From Nanobdellota archaeon (GTDB lineage Archaea; Nanobdellota; Nanobdellia; SCGC-AAA011-G17; JAFCDX01), in NCBI GenBank assembly GCA_018816585.1, contig JAHIVQ010000094.1, forward strand, positions 1 to 19,287: DNA of 19,287 nt. Reading direction: 5' to 3'. Position numbers and translations under genes: made by a program. This document shows, one piece after another, positions 6,236-12,458 of the stretch (the stretch's first letter is position 1; each line of letters opens with the position of its first letter). The notes under the pieces are model-generated. The model made no database searches, was not told the origin of the DNA, and saw only the letters and a program-made list of their open reading frames with translations.

Positions 6236-6260
6236 CCTGCCAGCTGTAATGGTTGGCAGG
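6236..6260 (+). terminator. GC-rich hairpin between convergent genes
   Basis: CCTGCCAGC (6236-6244) pairs with GTTGGCAGG (6252-6260) to form a 9-bp stem with one G-U pair and a 7-nt loop. On the plus strand it is followed by TTTATATTTAT. It fills the gap between the stop of the small ORF (6225) and the stop of the TtuA-like gene (6268). It is the most G/C-rich structure in an AT-rich region. It is likely a terminator or 3'-end stabiliser for the plus-strand transcript and possibly for both. Confidence 0.6.
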
Positions 6261-6267
6261 TTTATAT

Positions 6268-7095
6268 TTATGATTTAGTTAATTTACACACATTACAAAT
6301 ATTAGAAGAAGAGGGATTCCCGCAAATAACACAATCTTTTATCTTGGTTTTATATTTTTTCTTTAAACTTGGTAATATTTCAATAAAAGAATTAAGTAGA
6401 TTGCTTTTAGTTCCAGGATATTTAGATTCCATTTCGTTTAGTAATTCTTTTACATTCTCTCTTAAAGAATCTTTATTTTTATTTTTTATATATTTTATAT
6501 TATTCAGTTTTGCATATAATTCTGTTTCACTTTCTAGTATAAAGTACAAGGGTTTTATTCTTGGAACAAGCCTTTTATCATCAGCATTTACAATAACACC
6601 CAATCTTGAAGATCTTTCTATATTATTCTTTAACTGATTCATTAATACTGTCTGCACTTCAGAATCTATATTATGACCTGTTGCAAGCCTTTCTATTTTA
6701 AGATCTCTTGATTTTTTATTTAATAATAATCTAATTAATATACTAAAATCTTGAGATTTTTTAATTGGATAAATATATAATTTAATATTCTCTTTTTTAC
6801 AAAATTCCTTTATTAATTTAGTATTTTTTGTATCCTCTTTTATATATATCGCAATAAGCTCAATATTTTTAGAGATTCTTTGTTGTATTATTTTATTTAA
6901 TATATGTGCTACTATCATTGAATTTTTTCCAGAAACAGCAATTCCTATCTTTTTGCAATCATCCAGTAAATCATATATTCTTATTGTCTTAAAAACCTTT
7001 TTTTCAAAATATCTTATAAAACAGACTTTGCATAATTTTATGTTATTATTAACTAGATTTATTACAGGTTCTTTCAAACAGAATTTACAAGGCAT
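6268..7095 (-). CDS. TtuA/Ncs6-family PP-loop protein with degenerate active site
   Basis: A 275-residue homologue of the tRNA 2-thiolation enzymes TtuA/Ncs6. Zinc-finger pairs are kept at both ends (C3/C6 with C22/C25; C255/C258 with C267/C270). Also kept are 'LATGHNIDSEVQTVLMNQL' (137-155), 'PRIKPL' (178-183) and a late 'YPGT' segment. The catalytic parts differ. The PP-loop reads 'AVSGKNSM' where the family has SGGKDS (one glycine missing, Asp to Asn); 'GHNLDD' is 'GHNIDS'; the CxxC that binds the [4Fe-4S] cluster before 'ATGHN' is absent ('LLLNKKSRDLK'); and the third cluster cysteine (CPY region) is replaced by 'IKNKNKD'. ATP use and cluster binding may be lost. The start overlaps the yjbQ stop by 11 nt. 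It may be an inactive, RNA-binding or repurposed paralogue. Confidence 0.85.
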   Translation of the reverse strand: MPCKFCLKEPVINLVNNNIKLCKVCFIRYFEKKVFKTIRIYDLLDDCKKIGIAVSGKNSMIVAHILNKIIQQRISKNIELIAIYIKEDTKNTKLIKEFCKKENIKLYIYPIKKSQDFSILIRLLLNKKSRDLKIERLATGHNIDSEVQTVLMNQLKNNIERSSRLGVIVNADDKRLVPRIKPLYFILESETELYAKLNNIKYIKNKNKDSLRENVKELLNEMESKYPGTKSNLLNSFIEILPSLKKKYKTKIKDCVICGNPSSSNICNVCKLTKS

Positions 7096-7486
7096 TTTTT
7101 TGTATTATAATCTCCCTTTCTCTTGGTCCATCAAATTCACAGAACCATAAACTTTGCCATTTTCCAAGTGCTAATTTTCCATTTTCAACAGGAATTAGTT
7201 TTGAATGTCCTATTAGTGAAGATTTCAAGTGTGCATCTCCATTATTCCTGTCGCATCTGCCACTTTTATCATGCCCCCAATTTCCATTTGGTATAAGTTT
7301 ATTCATAAAATTAAAAAAATCATCACATATCTTAGGATCATCATTCTCATTTATTGTTACAGCGGCTGTTGTATGCTTTACAAAAACCAAAACAGAACCT
7401 TCCTTTATATCTTTCACAGCTTCATTTATTTGATTTGTAATATCTACTATTTCTTCATTTTTAGTAGTTTTTAACTTTATGAGCAT
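7085..7486 (-). CDS. YjbQ/UPF0047 family protein (secondary thiamine-phosphate synthase fold)
   Basis: A 133-residue YjbQ-family enzyme, the usual length. Motifs are 'HTTAAVTINE' (38-47), a conserved histidine at 72 in 'NWGHD', 'NNGDAHLKSSLIG' (81-93) with H86, and the C-terminal 'LGKWQSLWFCEFDGPRER' (107-124). Members complement thiE mutants weakly, which gave the name 'secondary thiamine-phosphate synthase', and the trimeric fold binds metal through conserved histidines; the true substrate is unsettled. It is the first gene of a two-gene unit with the degenerate TtuA-like protein (11-nt overlap). It is transcribed from a TATA box shared with the divergent DUF357 gene. Confidence 0.93.
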   Translation of the reverse strand: MLIKLKTTKNEEIVDITNQINEAVKDIKEGSVLVFVKHTTAAVTINENDDPKICDDFFNFMNKLIPNGNWGHDKSGRCDRNNGDAHLKSSLIGHSKLIPVENGKLALGKWQSLWFCEFDGPREREIIIQKNAL

Positions 7487-7508
7487 TTTTTTATGTCAAA
7501 TATCAAGA

Positions 7509-7522
7509 TTTATATATTTTAT
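7509..7522. promoter_or_regulatory. Single bidirectional TATA element
   Basis: TTTATATATTTTAT lies almost midway between divergent start codons at 7486 (minus) and 7538 (plus). Its centre is about 25-27 nt from each ATG, exactly the TATA-to-start distance of leaderless archaeal genes. There is no room for two separate boxes, so one near-symmetric element probably directs both yjbQ and the DUF357 gene. Confidence 0.55.
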
Positions 7523-7537
7523 CAATTTTAGTTCTAT

Positions 7538-7804
7538 ATGAAAGAAATAACAGAAGAAAAGCTGAATAAGTACATAAAATTAACAGAAAAAGCCATAAAA
7601 GAATTAGAAAATGTGAATAATAAAGATGCTTTAATCTTGATAAATATGTCCAAGAATTACTATAAAGATGCACTTCATTTTAAAGAAAAAAATGATTTTG
7701 TAAATGCATTTGCAGCAATAAACTATGCACATGCTTTTCTTGATTCTGCTGCATTATTAAAATTAATAAAAGTTAAAGATAATAAATTATTTATGGTGGA
7801 TTAA
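7538..7804 (+). CDS. DUF357 family archaeal protein
   Basis: An 88-residue helical protein of the archaeal DUF357 family, near its usual length. Typical features are an N-terminal 'LNKYIKLTEKAIKELE' helix, a central 'MSKNYYKDALHFKEKND' helix pair, and 'VNAFAAINYAHAFLDSAALL' at ~55-74, where the A-x-x-x-NYAH-x-x-LD signature is clear. Function is unknown in the family; the fold is a short helical bundle. The ATG is a leaderless start 25 nt after the bidirectional TATA element. The next gene begins 1 nt after its stop, so the two form an operon. Confidence 0.85.
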   Translation: MKEITEEKLNKYIKLTEKAIKELENVNNKDALILINMSKNYYKDALHFKEKNDFVNAFAAINYAHAFLDSAALLKLIKVKDNKLFMVD

Positions 7805-7805
7805 G

Positions 7806-8105
7806 ATGGATTTTTTAGATTTAGATATAAGTTTAAAACTTAAAAATTATGCAGATAAACGAGAACAGGGAATGAAATATTATCAAAGATTAAAAGAAAG
7901 AAAATATGGATTTTATGCATTTGAATCTTTTGAAAAGCCAGAAATAAGAGAAGCAATATATCAAGAATTTAGTAAATTTCCAGTAAGAGAAGAAAATGGA
8001 CTTTTTGTAATATCTGTTAAATCCAATCATTCAACTATAATTCTCTCCGCTGATACAGAAGAAGAACTAAGAAAAAATTTTATAAGATTTTTACTTAGTT
8101 ATTAA
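7806..8105 (+). CDS. Hypothetical 99-aa protein, operon partner of DUF357
   Basis: Not recognised. A 99-residue soluble protein with a basic helical N-terminal half ('LKNYADKREQGMKYYQRLKERK', residues ~12-33, abbreviated) and a compact C-terminal half with predicted beta strands ('LFVISVKSNHSTIILSAD') followed by an amphipathic helix ('TEEELRKNFIRFLL'). An alternating 'YGFYAFESFEKPEIRE' segment links them. The gene begins 1 nt after the DUF357 stop and is probably translated by coupling. Codon use matches its neighbours, and a separate promoter follows for UMP kinase. Confidence 0.7.
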   Translation: MDFLDLDISLKLKNYADKREQGMKYYQRLKERKYGFYAFESFEKPEIREAIYQEFSKFPVREENGLFVISVKSNHSTIILSADTEEELRKNFIRFLLSY

Positions 8106-8113
8106 TAAATAAA

Positions 8114-8121
8114 TTTATATA
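8114..8121 (+). promoter_or_regulatory. TATA box of the UMP kinase gene
   Basis: TTTATATA, centred ~27 nt upstream of the ATG at 8144; predicted leaderless. Confidence 0.5.
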
Positions 8122-8143
8122 GATATTAATTATTGAATAAAAC

Positions 8144-8824
8144 ATGAAAGAGGTTGTAATTTCTTTAGGTGGAAGCTTGATATTCCAAGATTCTATAGAT
8201 TATAATTATATAAAGCAACTAAAGAATTTATTATTAAAATATTCCAAGAAATTCAAATTTGTAATTGTTGTTGGTGGTGGAAAAACTGCAAGAACTTATA
8301 TGGATCCACTGATAAAAGAGAAGTTATCAGAAAAAGAGGTATGTTTAACAGGTATAAGAATTACTAGGTTAAATGCAAGATTTATGCATAAATTCTTTGG
8401 AAAAAACCCAGGATCTAATATACCAAAAGAACTAAAAGAAGTAAAAAATATATTAAAGAAAAATAATATTGTATTCTGTGGTTCATTAAGATACAAGGCA
8501 GATAATACTTCTGATGGAACAGCTGCTGAAATTGCTTCTTATCTAAATACCAATTTTGTGAATCTAACAAATGTTGAGGGATTATATACTAAAGATCCAA
8601 GAAAATTTAAAGATGCTAAATTCATTCCTAAAATATCATTTAAGGATTTCTATAAAATGGCTGATTTTGTATACAAGCCAGGACAGCACTTTGTACTTGA
8701 CCAGAGTGCAGCAAGAATAATACTAAAAAATAAGATAAAAACAGTCATAATGAATGGTAAGAAATTAAAGAATTTTGAGAATTTCTTGAATAATAAGGGG
8801 TTTATTGGTACTATAATTAATTGA
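8144..8824 (+). CDS. pyrH: Uridylate (UMP) kinase, archaeal PyrH type
   Basis: A 226-residue amino-acid-kinase-fold enzyme that converts UMP to UDP with ATP, the committed step to UTP and CTP. Motifs: the N-terminal phosphate loop 'LGGSL' (8-12), 'VGGGKTAR' (43-50), 'TSDGTAAEIA' (122-131) that contacts UMP/ATP, 'LTNVEGLYTKDPR' (141-153) forming the nucleotide lid, 'FVLDQSAARI' (~183-192) and a closing 'GTII'. The length and absence of the bacterial GTP-regulatory segments fit archaeal UMP kinases. It has its own promoter and is followed by a 158-bp gap before the helicase. Confidence 0.95.
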   Translation: MKEVVISLGGSLIFQDSIDYNYIKQLKNLLLKYSKKFKFVIVVGGGKTARTYMDPLIKEKLSEKEVCLTGIRITRLNARFMHKFFGKNPGSNIPKELKEVKNILKKNNIVFCGSLRYKADNTSDGTAAEIASYLNTNFVNLTNVEGLYTKDPRKFKDAKFIPKISFKDFYKMADFVYKPGQHFVLDQSAARIILKNKIKTVIMNGKKLKNFENFLNNKGFIGTIIN

Positions 8825-8863
8825 ATATTGTTGTTTCTTATAGGTAGTTACAATATAGAAAGG

Positions 8864-8963
8864 TTTATAAATAGAATATATATCATTTAATTAAAAAGTT
8901 GTGATGAGAATATTCTTGTTGTAAATCTTTTACAAAAGACATTGATAATAGAGTTTATAAATC
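8864..8963 (+). promoter_or_regulatory. Two tandem TATA boxes and a hairpin upstream of the DEAD-box helicase
   Basis: TATA 1 is TTTATAAATA (8864-8873) and TATA 2 is TTTATAAATC (8954-8963). The second, centred ~25 nt before the ATG at 8983, predicts a leaderless mRNA; the first would give a ~90-nt leader. That leader contains a perfect stem-loop, TTGTAAA-TCT-TTTACAA (8919-8935). The arrangement could support condition-dependent (for example cold) control, or the first box could drive a short noncoding RNA. No open frame longer than six codons starts at the ATG near 8904. Confidence 0.45.
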
Positions 8964-8982
8964 AATCAACAACACTAAAAAC

Positions 8983-10209
8983 ATGACATTTGAAGAATTA
9001 AATTTAAGTCAGGAAATAATGAATGCAATAAAGAGAATCGGTTTTATAAAACCAACTCCAATACAAAAAAGCTGCATCCCAGAAATAAAGAAAGGAAGAG
9101 ATATAGTTGGACAGTCACTTACAGGATCAGGAAAAACAGCTGCTTTTGGTTTTCCTATACTTGAAAAAATAAAGCCAGGATGTGGGATACAGACATTAAT
9201 ACTGGCTCCAACAAGAGAACTGGCTGTACAGGTTAAAGATCATTTGATATCATTTTCTTCATTTACTAAAATAAATATAACTGCTGTTTATGGGGGAGTC
9301 AGTTTAGTTCCGCAATTTTCTGCAGTTAAAAGAGCAGATATTGTAGTTGCAACACCTGGAAGGATGCTTGATCACATAAACAGAAGAACAATTAATTTGA
9401 CTAATGTACATACTTTAGTTATTGATGAAGCAGACAAGATGTTTGAAATGGGATTTATTGAAGATGTAACTGAAATAATAAAATGCTTGCCTGAAAAAAG
9501 ACAAACATTACTTTTTAGTGCTACAATTTCTTCAGAGGTTCGTAATCTAATTAAAAGATATTTAAAAGATCCCCTATTCATTAAAGAAGAGATACATGTT
9601 AATCAAAGTTTATTGAAACAAGTATATTATAATGTAGTACAAAATGAAAAATTTTCACTTTTAGTTAATTTACTTAAGAAAAAAACACCTGGATTAGCAA
9701 TTGTATTTTGCGGTACTAGAAGACAAGTAGATATTATAACTAAAAATTTAAAGATTCAAGGTATAAATGCTATGGCTGTTCATGGCGGGTTAAGCCAGAA
9801 TAGAAGAAGCCATGCTGTAGATTCATTAAAAAGAGAAAATATACAGGTTCTTGTTGCAACAGATGTTGCTGCAAGAGGATTAGATATTAATAATATATCT
9901 CATATTTATAATTATGATTCTCCAAAAACACCTGATGAATATACACATAGAATAGGAAGAACAGCAAGAGCTGGTAAATCTGGAGAGGCAGTTACACTAG
10001 TTTCAGAAAGAGATCATGCTAATTTTGGACATGTAATGTCTGACAGGAATCTTAATATAAGAAAAGGAGAAATGCCAGAATTTGAAAGAGTTAGATTTGT
10101 ACTTGATGAGCAAAGACGTGATAGGGGTGGATTTAGACAAAATCAAGATAGAAATGGTTTCAGACACCAAAGAAGTAATTTTAACAGAGGAAGATTCCAG
10201 AGAAGATAA
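8983..10209 (+). CDS. DEAD-box ATP-dependent RNA helicase with RG-rich tail
   Basis: A 408-residue superfamily 2 helicase. The motifs are complete and in order: Q motif 'GFIKPTPIQ' (20-28), Walker A 'SLTGSGKT' (45-52), 'PTREL' (76-80), 'TPGR' (124-127), DEAD (148-151), 'SAT' (179-181), 'AIVFCGTRRQ' in the second RecA lobe, 'LVATDVAARGLDI' and 'HRIGRTARAG'. After ~residue 370 the tail is basic and rich in Arg, Gly, Asn, Phe and Gln ('RRDRGGFRQNQ', 'NFNRGRFQRR'), a likely disordered RNA-binding extension like those of bacterial CsdA/RhlE and some archaeal cold-associated helicases. It would unwind short RNA duplexes in RNA folding, decay or ribosome assembly. The ribosome-assembly kinase gene follows 31 bp downstream. 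Confidence 0.96.
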   Translation: MTFEELNLSQEIMNAIKRIGFIKPTPIQKSCIPEIKKGRDIVGQSLTGSGKTAAFGFPILEKIKPGCGIQTLILAPTRELAVQVKDHLISFSSFTKINITAVYGGVSLVPQFSAVKRADIVVATPGRMLDHINRRTINLTNVHTLVIDEADKMFEMGFIEDVTEIIKCLPEKRQTLLFSATISSEVRNLIKRYLKDPLFIKEEIHVNQSLLKQVYYNVVQNEKFSLLVNLLKKKTPGLAIVFCGTRRQVDIITKNLKIQGINAMAVHGGLSQNRRSHAVDSLKRENIQVLVATDVAARGLDINNISHIYNYDSPKTPDEYTHRIGRTARAGKSGEAVTLVSERDHANFGHVMSDRNLNIRKGEMPEFERVRFVLDEQRRDRGGFRQNQDRNGFRHQRSNFNRGRFQRR

Positions 10210-10223
10210 TACTTATAAAGTAT
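10209..10223 (+). promoter_or_regulatory. Promoter of the AK6 gene, within a short palindrome
   Basis: ATACTTATAAAGTAT has 6-bp arms around ATA and contains the TATA box TTATAAAG (10213-10220), ~24 nt before the ATG at 10241. It also overlaps the last base of the helicase stop codon. The symmetry may be fortuitous for an AT-rich promoter. Confidence 0.4.
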
Positions 10224-10240
10224 TTTTATAATATAATTCT

Positions 10241-10681
10241 ATGAAAACTATAATAGTTTCTGGATCTGTTGGTTCAGGAAAAACTACAATATCAAAAAAA
10301 CTAGTTAAATCACTGAAATCAGATTATATTAATATAACTGAATTTGTTAAGAAGAATAAGATTGGAAAGTATAATAAAAAATATAATTCTTATGAAGTTG
10401 ATATAAAAAAATTAAATACTAAATTAATAAAGATAATTAAAGAACACAAAAAGTTAAATAAAAATTTAATTATAGATGGGCATTTATCTCATTTTTTACC
10501 AAGAAAATATGTAGACTTAGGTATTATCTGCAAGTGTGATATTAAAAAATTAAAGAAGAGGCTTGAGAAAAGGAAATATTCAAAAAATAAAATTCGTGAA
10601 AATTTAGATGTAGAAATATTTGATATTCCTCTTATAGAAGCCAGAAAGAAAAAACATAAAATTAAAATTATTAATACTTAA
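10241..10681 (+). CDS. AK6/Fap7-type adenylate kinase (ribosome assembly NTPase)
   Basis: A 146-residue P-loop kinase. 'GSVGSGKTT' (8-16) is Walker A. 'IDGHLSHFLP' (78-87) is the signature of the AK6/Fap7 family, which replaces the usual NMP-kinase Walker B region. 'RLEKRKYSKNKIREN' (107-121) is the lid segment. Family members (~170-190 residues) have adenylate kinase and ATPase activity and act with ribosomal protein S11 in small-subunit maturation. This copy is shorter, with a compact N-terminal half and a very basic composition. Its location right after a DEAD-box helicase suits an RNA/ribosome role. Its stop abuts the stop of the convergent uppS gene at 10682. Confidence 0.88.
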   Translation: MKTIIVSGSVGSGKTTISKKLVKSLKSDYINITEFVKKNKIGKYNKKYNSYEVDIKKLNTKLIKIIKEHKKLNKNLIIDGHLSHFLPRKYVDLGIICKCDIKKLKKRLEKRKYSKNKIRENLDVEIFDIPLIEARKKKHKIKIINT

Positions 10682-11377
10682 TTATTTTCCAAATCTTCTT
10701 TCTCTAGAATTAAATTCATTAATACAATTAATCAAGTCTTCTTTTTCGAATTCAGGCCATGCTTTTTGAAGGAAAAACCACTCACTATAATTAGATTGCC
10801 ATATCAAAAAATTACTTGTTCTATGATCTCCACCAGTACGAATAATGAAATCAGGCTGGTCTTTCATATATAAATTAGCATCTATTAGCTCTTCTGTTAT
10901 TTGCTCTGGTTTTATTTCTCCAGATTCTATTTTTCTGCCTATTTTTTTAATAGTATCTATAATCTCTTCACGTCCACCATAAGCCATTGCAAAATTTATT
11001 ATATATTTATCATGATCTTTTGTCTTTTCCATTATTTCATACATTGCTCTTTTAACATCTTCAGGAAATAAATCAATTCTACCAATTACATTAATTTTTA
11101 TGTTATTTTCATAAACTCTTTTATCATCTTTTAATTTTTCAAAATTATCCTTAAATATTTTCATCAAATAATTAAATTCATTTTTAGGACGATTAAAGTT
11201 CTGCATCGAGAAGGCATAAAGGGTTAATTCTTTTATATCTAGTTCTTTGCACCATTCTAATAGGCTTTCAATTTTTTTAGCACCATACTCATGTCCTTTA
11301 TATGGTTCTAACATTAGCCTTTTTGCGAAACGACGATTACCATCCAAAATAAGCCCGATATGTTTTATTCCAGTCAT
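10682..11377 (-). CDS. uppS: Cis-prenyltransferase (polyprenyl diphosphate synthase, UppS family)
   Basis: A 231-residue Z-prenyltransferase that condenses isopentenyl diphosphate onto an allylic primer to make the polyprenyl carrier for glycan and glycoprotein assembly. Motifs: 'LILDGNRRFAKR' with catalytic D12, 'LTLYAFSMQNFNRP' (52-65), 'FAMAYGGREEI' (129-139), 'IRTGGDHRTSNFLIWQ' (179-194; most homologues read RTSGE/RTGGE), 'EWFFLQKAWPEF' and the C-terminal 'RRFG' substrate-binding tail. I start at the ATG at 11377, not the in-frame TTG at 11389, because the TATA element lies only ~10 bp from the TTG but the expected ~22-25 nt from the ATG. It is divergent from rnp3 and convergent with AK6. 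Confidence 0.95.
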   Translation of the reverse strand: MTGIKHIGLILDGNRRFAKRLMLEPYKGHEYGAKKIESLLEWCKELDIKELTLYAFSMQNFNRPKNEFNYLMKIFKDNFEKLKDDKRVYENNIKINVIGRIDLFPEDVKRAMYEIMEKTKDHDKYIINFAMAYGGREEIIDTIKKIGRKIESGEIKPEQITEELIDANLYMKDQPDFIIRTGGDHRTSNFLIWQSNYSEWFFLQKAWPEFEKEDLINCINEFNSRERRFGK

Positions 11378-11392
11378 TAAAAAGCACAAAGA

Positions 11393-11407
11393 TTATATAT
11401 TTTTAAA
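11393..11407. promoter_or_regulatory. Overlapping divergent TATA elements (uppS / rnp3)
   Basis: TTATATATTTTTAAA lies between start codons at 11377 (minus) and 11420 (plus), only 43 bp apart. TTATATAT (11393-11400) fits the plus-strand start, and TTTAAAAATA read on the minus strand (11398-11407) fits the minus-strand start. Both genes would be leaderless and compete for TBP. Confidence 0.45.
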
Positions 11408-11419
11408 TGTTATGATTTT

Positions 11420-11959
11420 ATGTATGATTTAACCCTAATAAAAACAAACAAGGAAGAAGCAAGATCTTTAGCTAAAAAGTTTGGATTTTCAGACTTATTC
11501 TTTATTGAAAGAGAAAACATAAAAAATGTCAATGAAATAAGACCAAAAAAACTAAATATTGTTATTGGGGGTTCTGATGATATAAATAGAAAAGCTTTAT
11601 CAAATATTAATACAACAATATTATTAAATCCAGAACCAAATACAAAGGATTATTTAACACATAAAAATTCTGGTTTAAATCAAGTGTTATGTAAATTAGC
11701 TTATAAAAATAAAATAGTGATTGCATTTTCTGCAGACAGATTAAATAATGTTAATATTGTTGGAAAAATTATTCAAAATATTAGATTATGTAAAAAATAT
11801 AAAGTAAAAATGTTGTTCTTTACTCTTGCAAAAAACAAATATGAATTAATAGCAGCCCATGATTTATTATCAGTACTTCAAATTCTTGGTATAAATATAA
11901 CAGAAGCAAGGTATGCACTTATTGGTATAAGAGATATATTAAAAGAGAAATCTTTATAA
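11420..11959 (+). CDS. rnp3: RNase P protein component 3 (Rpp30 homologue)
   Basis: A 179-residue TIM-barrel protein of the archaeal/eukaryotic Rpp30 family, a protein subunit of ribonuclease P that matures tRNA 5' ends. Evidence: N-terminal 'YDLTLI', central 'HKNSGLNQVLCKLA' (81-94, matching the family D/H-x-x-N-S-G-L-N motif), 'IAFSADRLNN' (101-110), 'NIRLCKKYKVKMLF' (120-133) and 'LAKNKYELIAAHDL' in the region that binds RNA. It is shorter than typical archaeal Rpp30 (~200-230 residues), with trimmed loops, as is common in reduced archaeal genomes. The normal partner gene rnp2 (Pop5) is not in this window. Confidence 0.87.
   Translation: MYDLTLIKTNKEEARSLAKKFGFSDLFFIERENIKNVNEIRPKKLNIVIGGSDDINRKALSNINTTILLNPEPNTKDYLTHKNSGLNQVLCKLAYKNKIVIAFSADRLNNVNIVGKIIQNIRLCKKYKVKMLFFTLAKNKYELIAAHDLLSVLQILGINITEARYALIGIRDILKEKSL
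11952..11959 (+). promoter_or_regulatory. TATA box of the tandem paralogue operon
   Basis: TTTATAAG overlaps the last codons and stop of rnp3, centred ~26 nt before the ATG at 11982. The downstream gene is predicted leaderless and independent of rnp3. Confidence 0.5.
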
Positions 11960-11981
11960 GAACCTTTTAATTAATTAGTTT

Positions 11982-12458
11982 ATGATAAAACAGGTGTATA
12001 AGGTCTTACCAGGAGCAGGTATAAGAATAAAAAAGAGTGGTTTTTTTAATTTTGAATCTTTATATAAAAATATGAAAGAGTGGTTTGATGACCATGAGTA
12101 TATATTTCATGAGAAAGAGCATGCAGAAAAGGATTTGCCCCTTGGAAAAGAAGTTCTAATGAAGTGGATAGCTGAAAGAGAAATTGATGATTATACAAAA
12201 TTCAAGATAGAGATTCATTTCTTTATTGAAAGACTATTAAAAATAAATGATAAATATAAAGGTGAATTAAAAATAACCTTTTTTGCCCAAATAGAGTTTG
12301 ATTATAAAAATAAATGGCAGAAAAATCCATTTTCAAAGTTTTTATTTTTTATATATAATAATTATATTATAAAATCAAAGATACTTACAAATTATGAACC
12401 TAAATTAAAAGAGGATGTTGAATCAGTAAGAAAGATATTAAAGGATTATTTAGAATGA
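11982..12458 (+). CDS. Hypothetical protein, first of two tandem paralogues
   Basis: A 158-residue protein without a recognised family. It aligns by eye with the next gene product along its length: 'FNFESLYKNMKEWFDDHEY' against 'FDMSDLYRKMKFWLEWNGY', then 'PLGKEVLMKWIAEREIDDYTKF' (in parts) against 'PNGKQIEIKWVAINDVSNYVKA', then 'IEIHFFIERL' against 'IEVTFFVLGL', then a 'KGELKI'/'KGDIEL' strand and a 'KWQKNPF'/'KWNDNSF' segment. The layout (helix, beta strands, helix) is that of a small alpha/beta domain. There is no signal peptide and no clear transmembrane helix. The stop overlaps the next start (ATGA). Confidence 0.75.
   Translation: MIKQVYKVLPGAGIRIKKSGFFNFESLYKNMKEWFDDHEYIFHEKEHAEKDLPLGKEVLMKWIAEREIDDYTKFKIEIHFFIERLLKINDKYKGELKITFFAQIEFDYKNKWQKNPFSKFLFFIYNNYIIKSKILTNYEPKLKEDVESVRKILKDYLE

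Noticed and set aside
6268..7095. Reading the TtuA-like gene as a pseudogene
   Set aside because: The frame is intact, zinc-finger cysteines and core motifs are preserved, and it is coupled to yjbQ; substitutions are confined to catalytic positions.
8901..8955. GTGATGA at 8901-8907 as box C of a C/D-box guide RNA
   Set aside because: No CTGA box D or D' follows at the right spacing; a single box match is expected by chance.
11378..11389. Upstream TTG start for uppS giving four extra residues
   Set aside because: The TATA element is about 10 bp away, too close for transcription to include the TTG; the ATG at 11377 is at normal distance.
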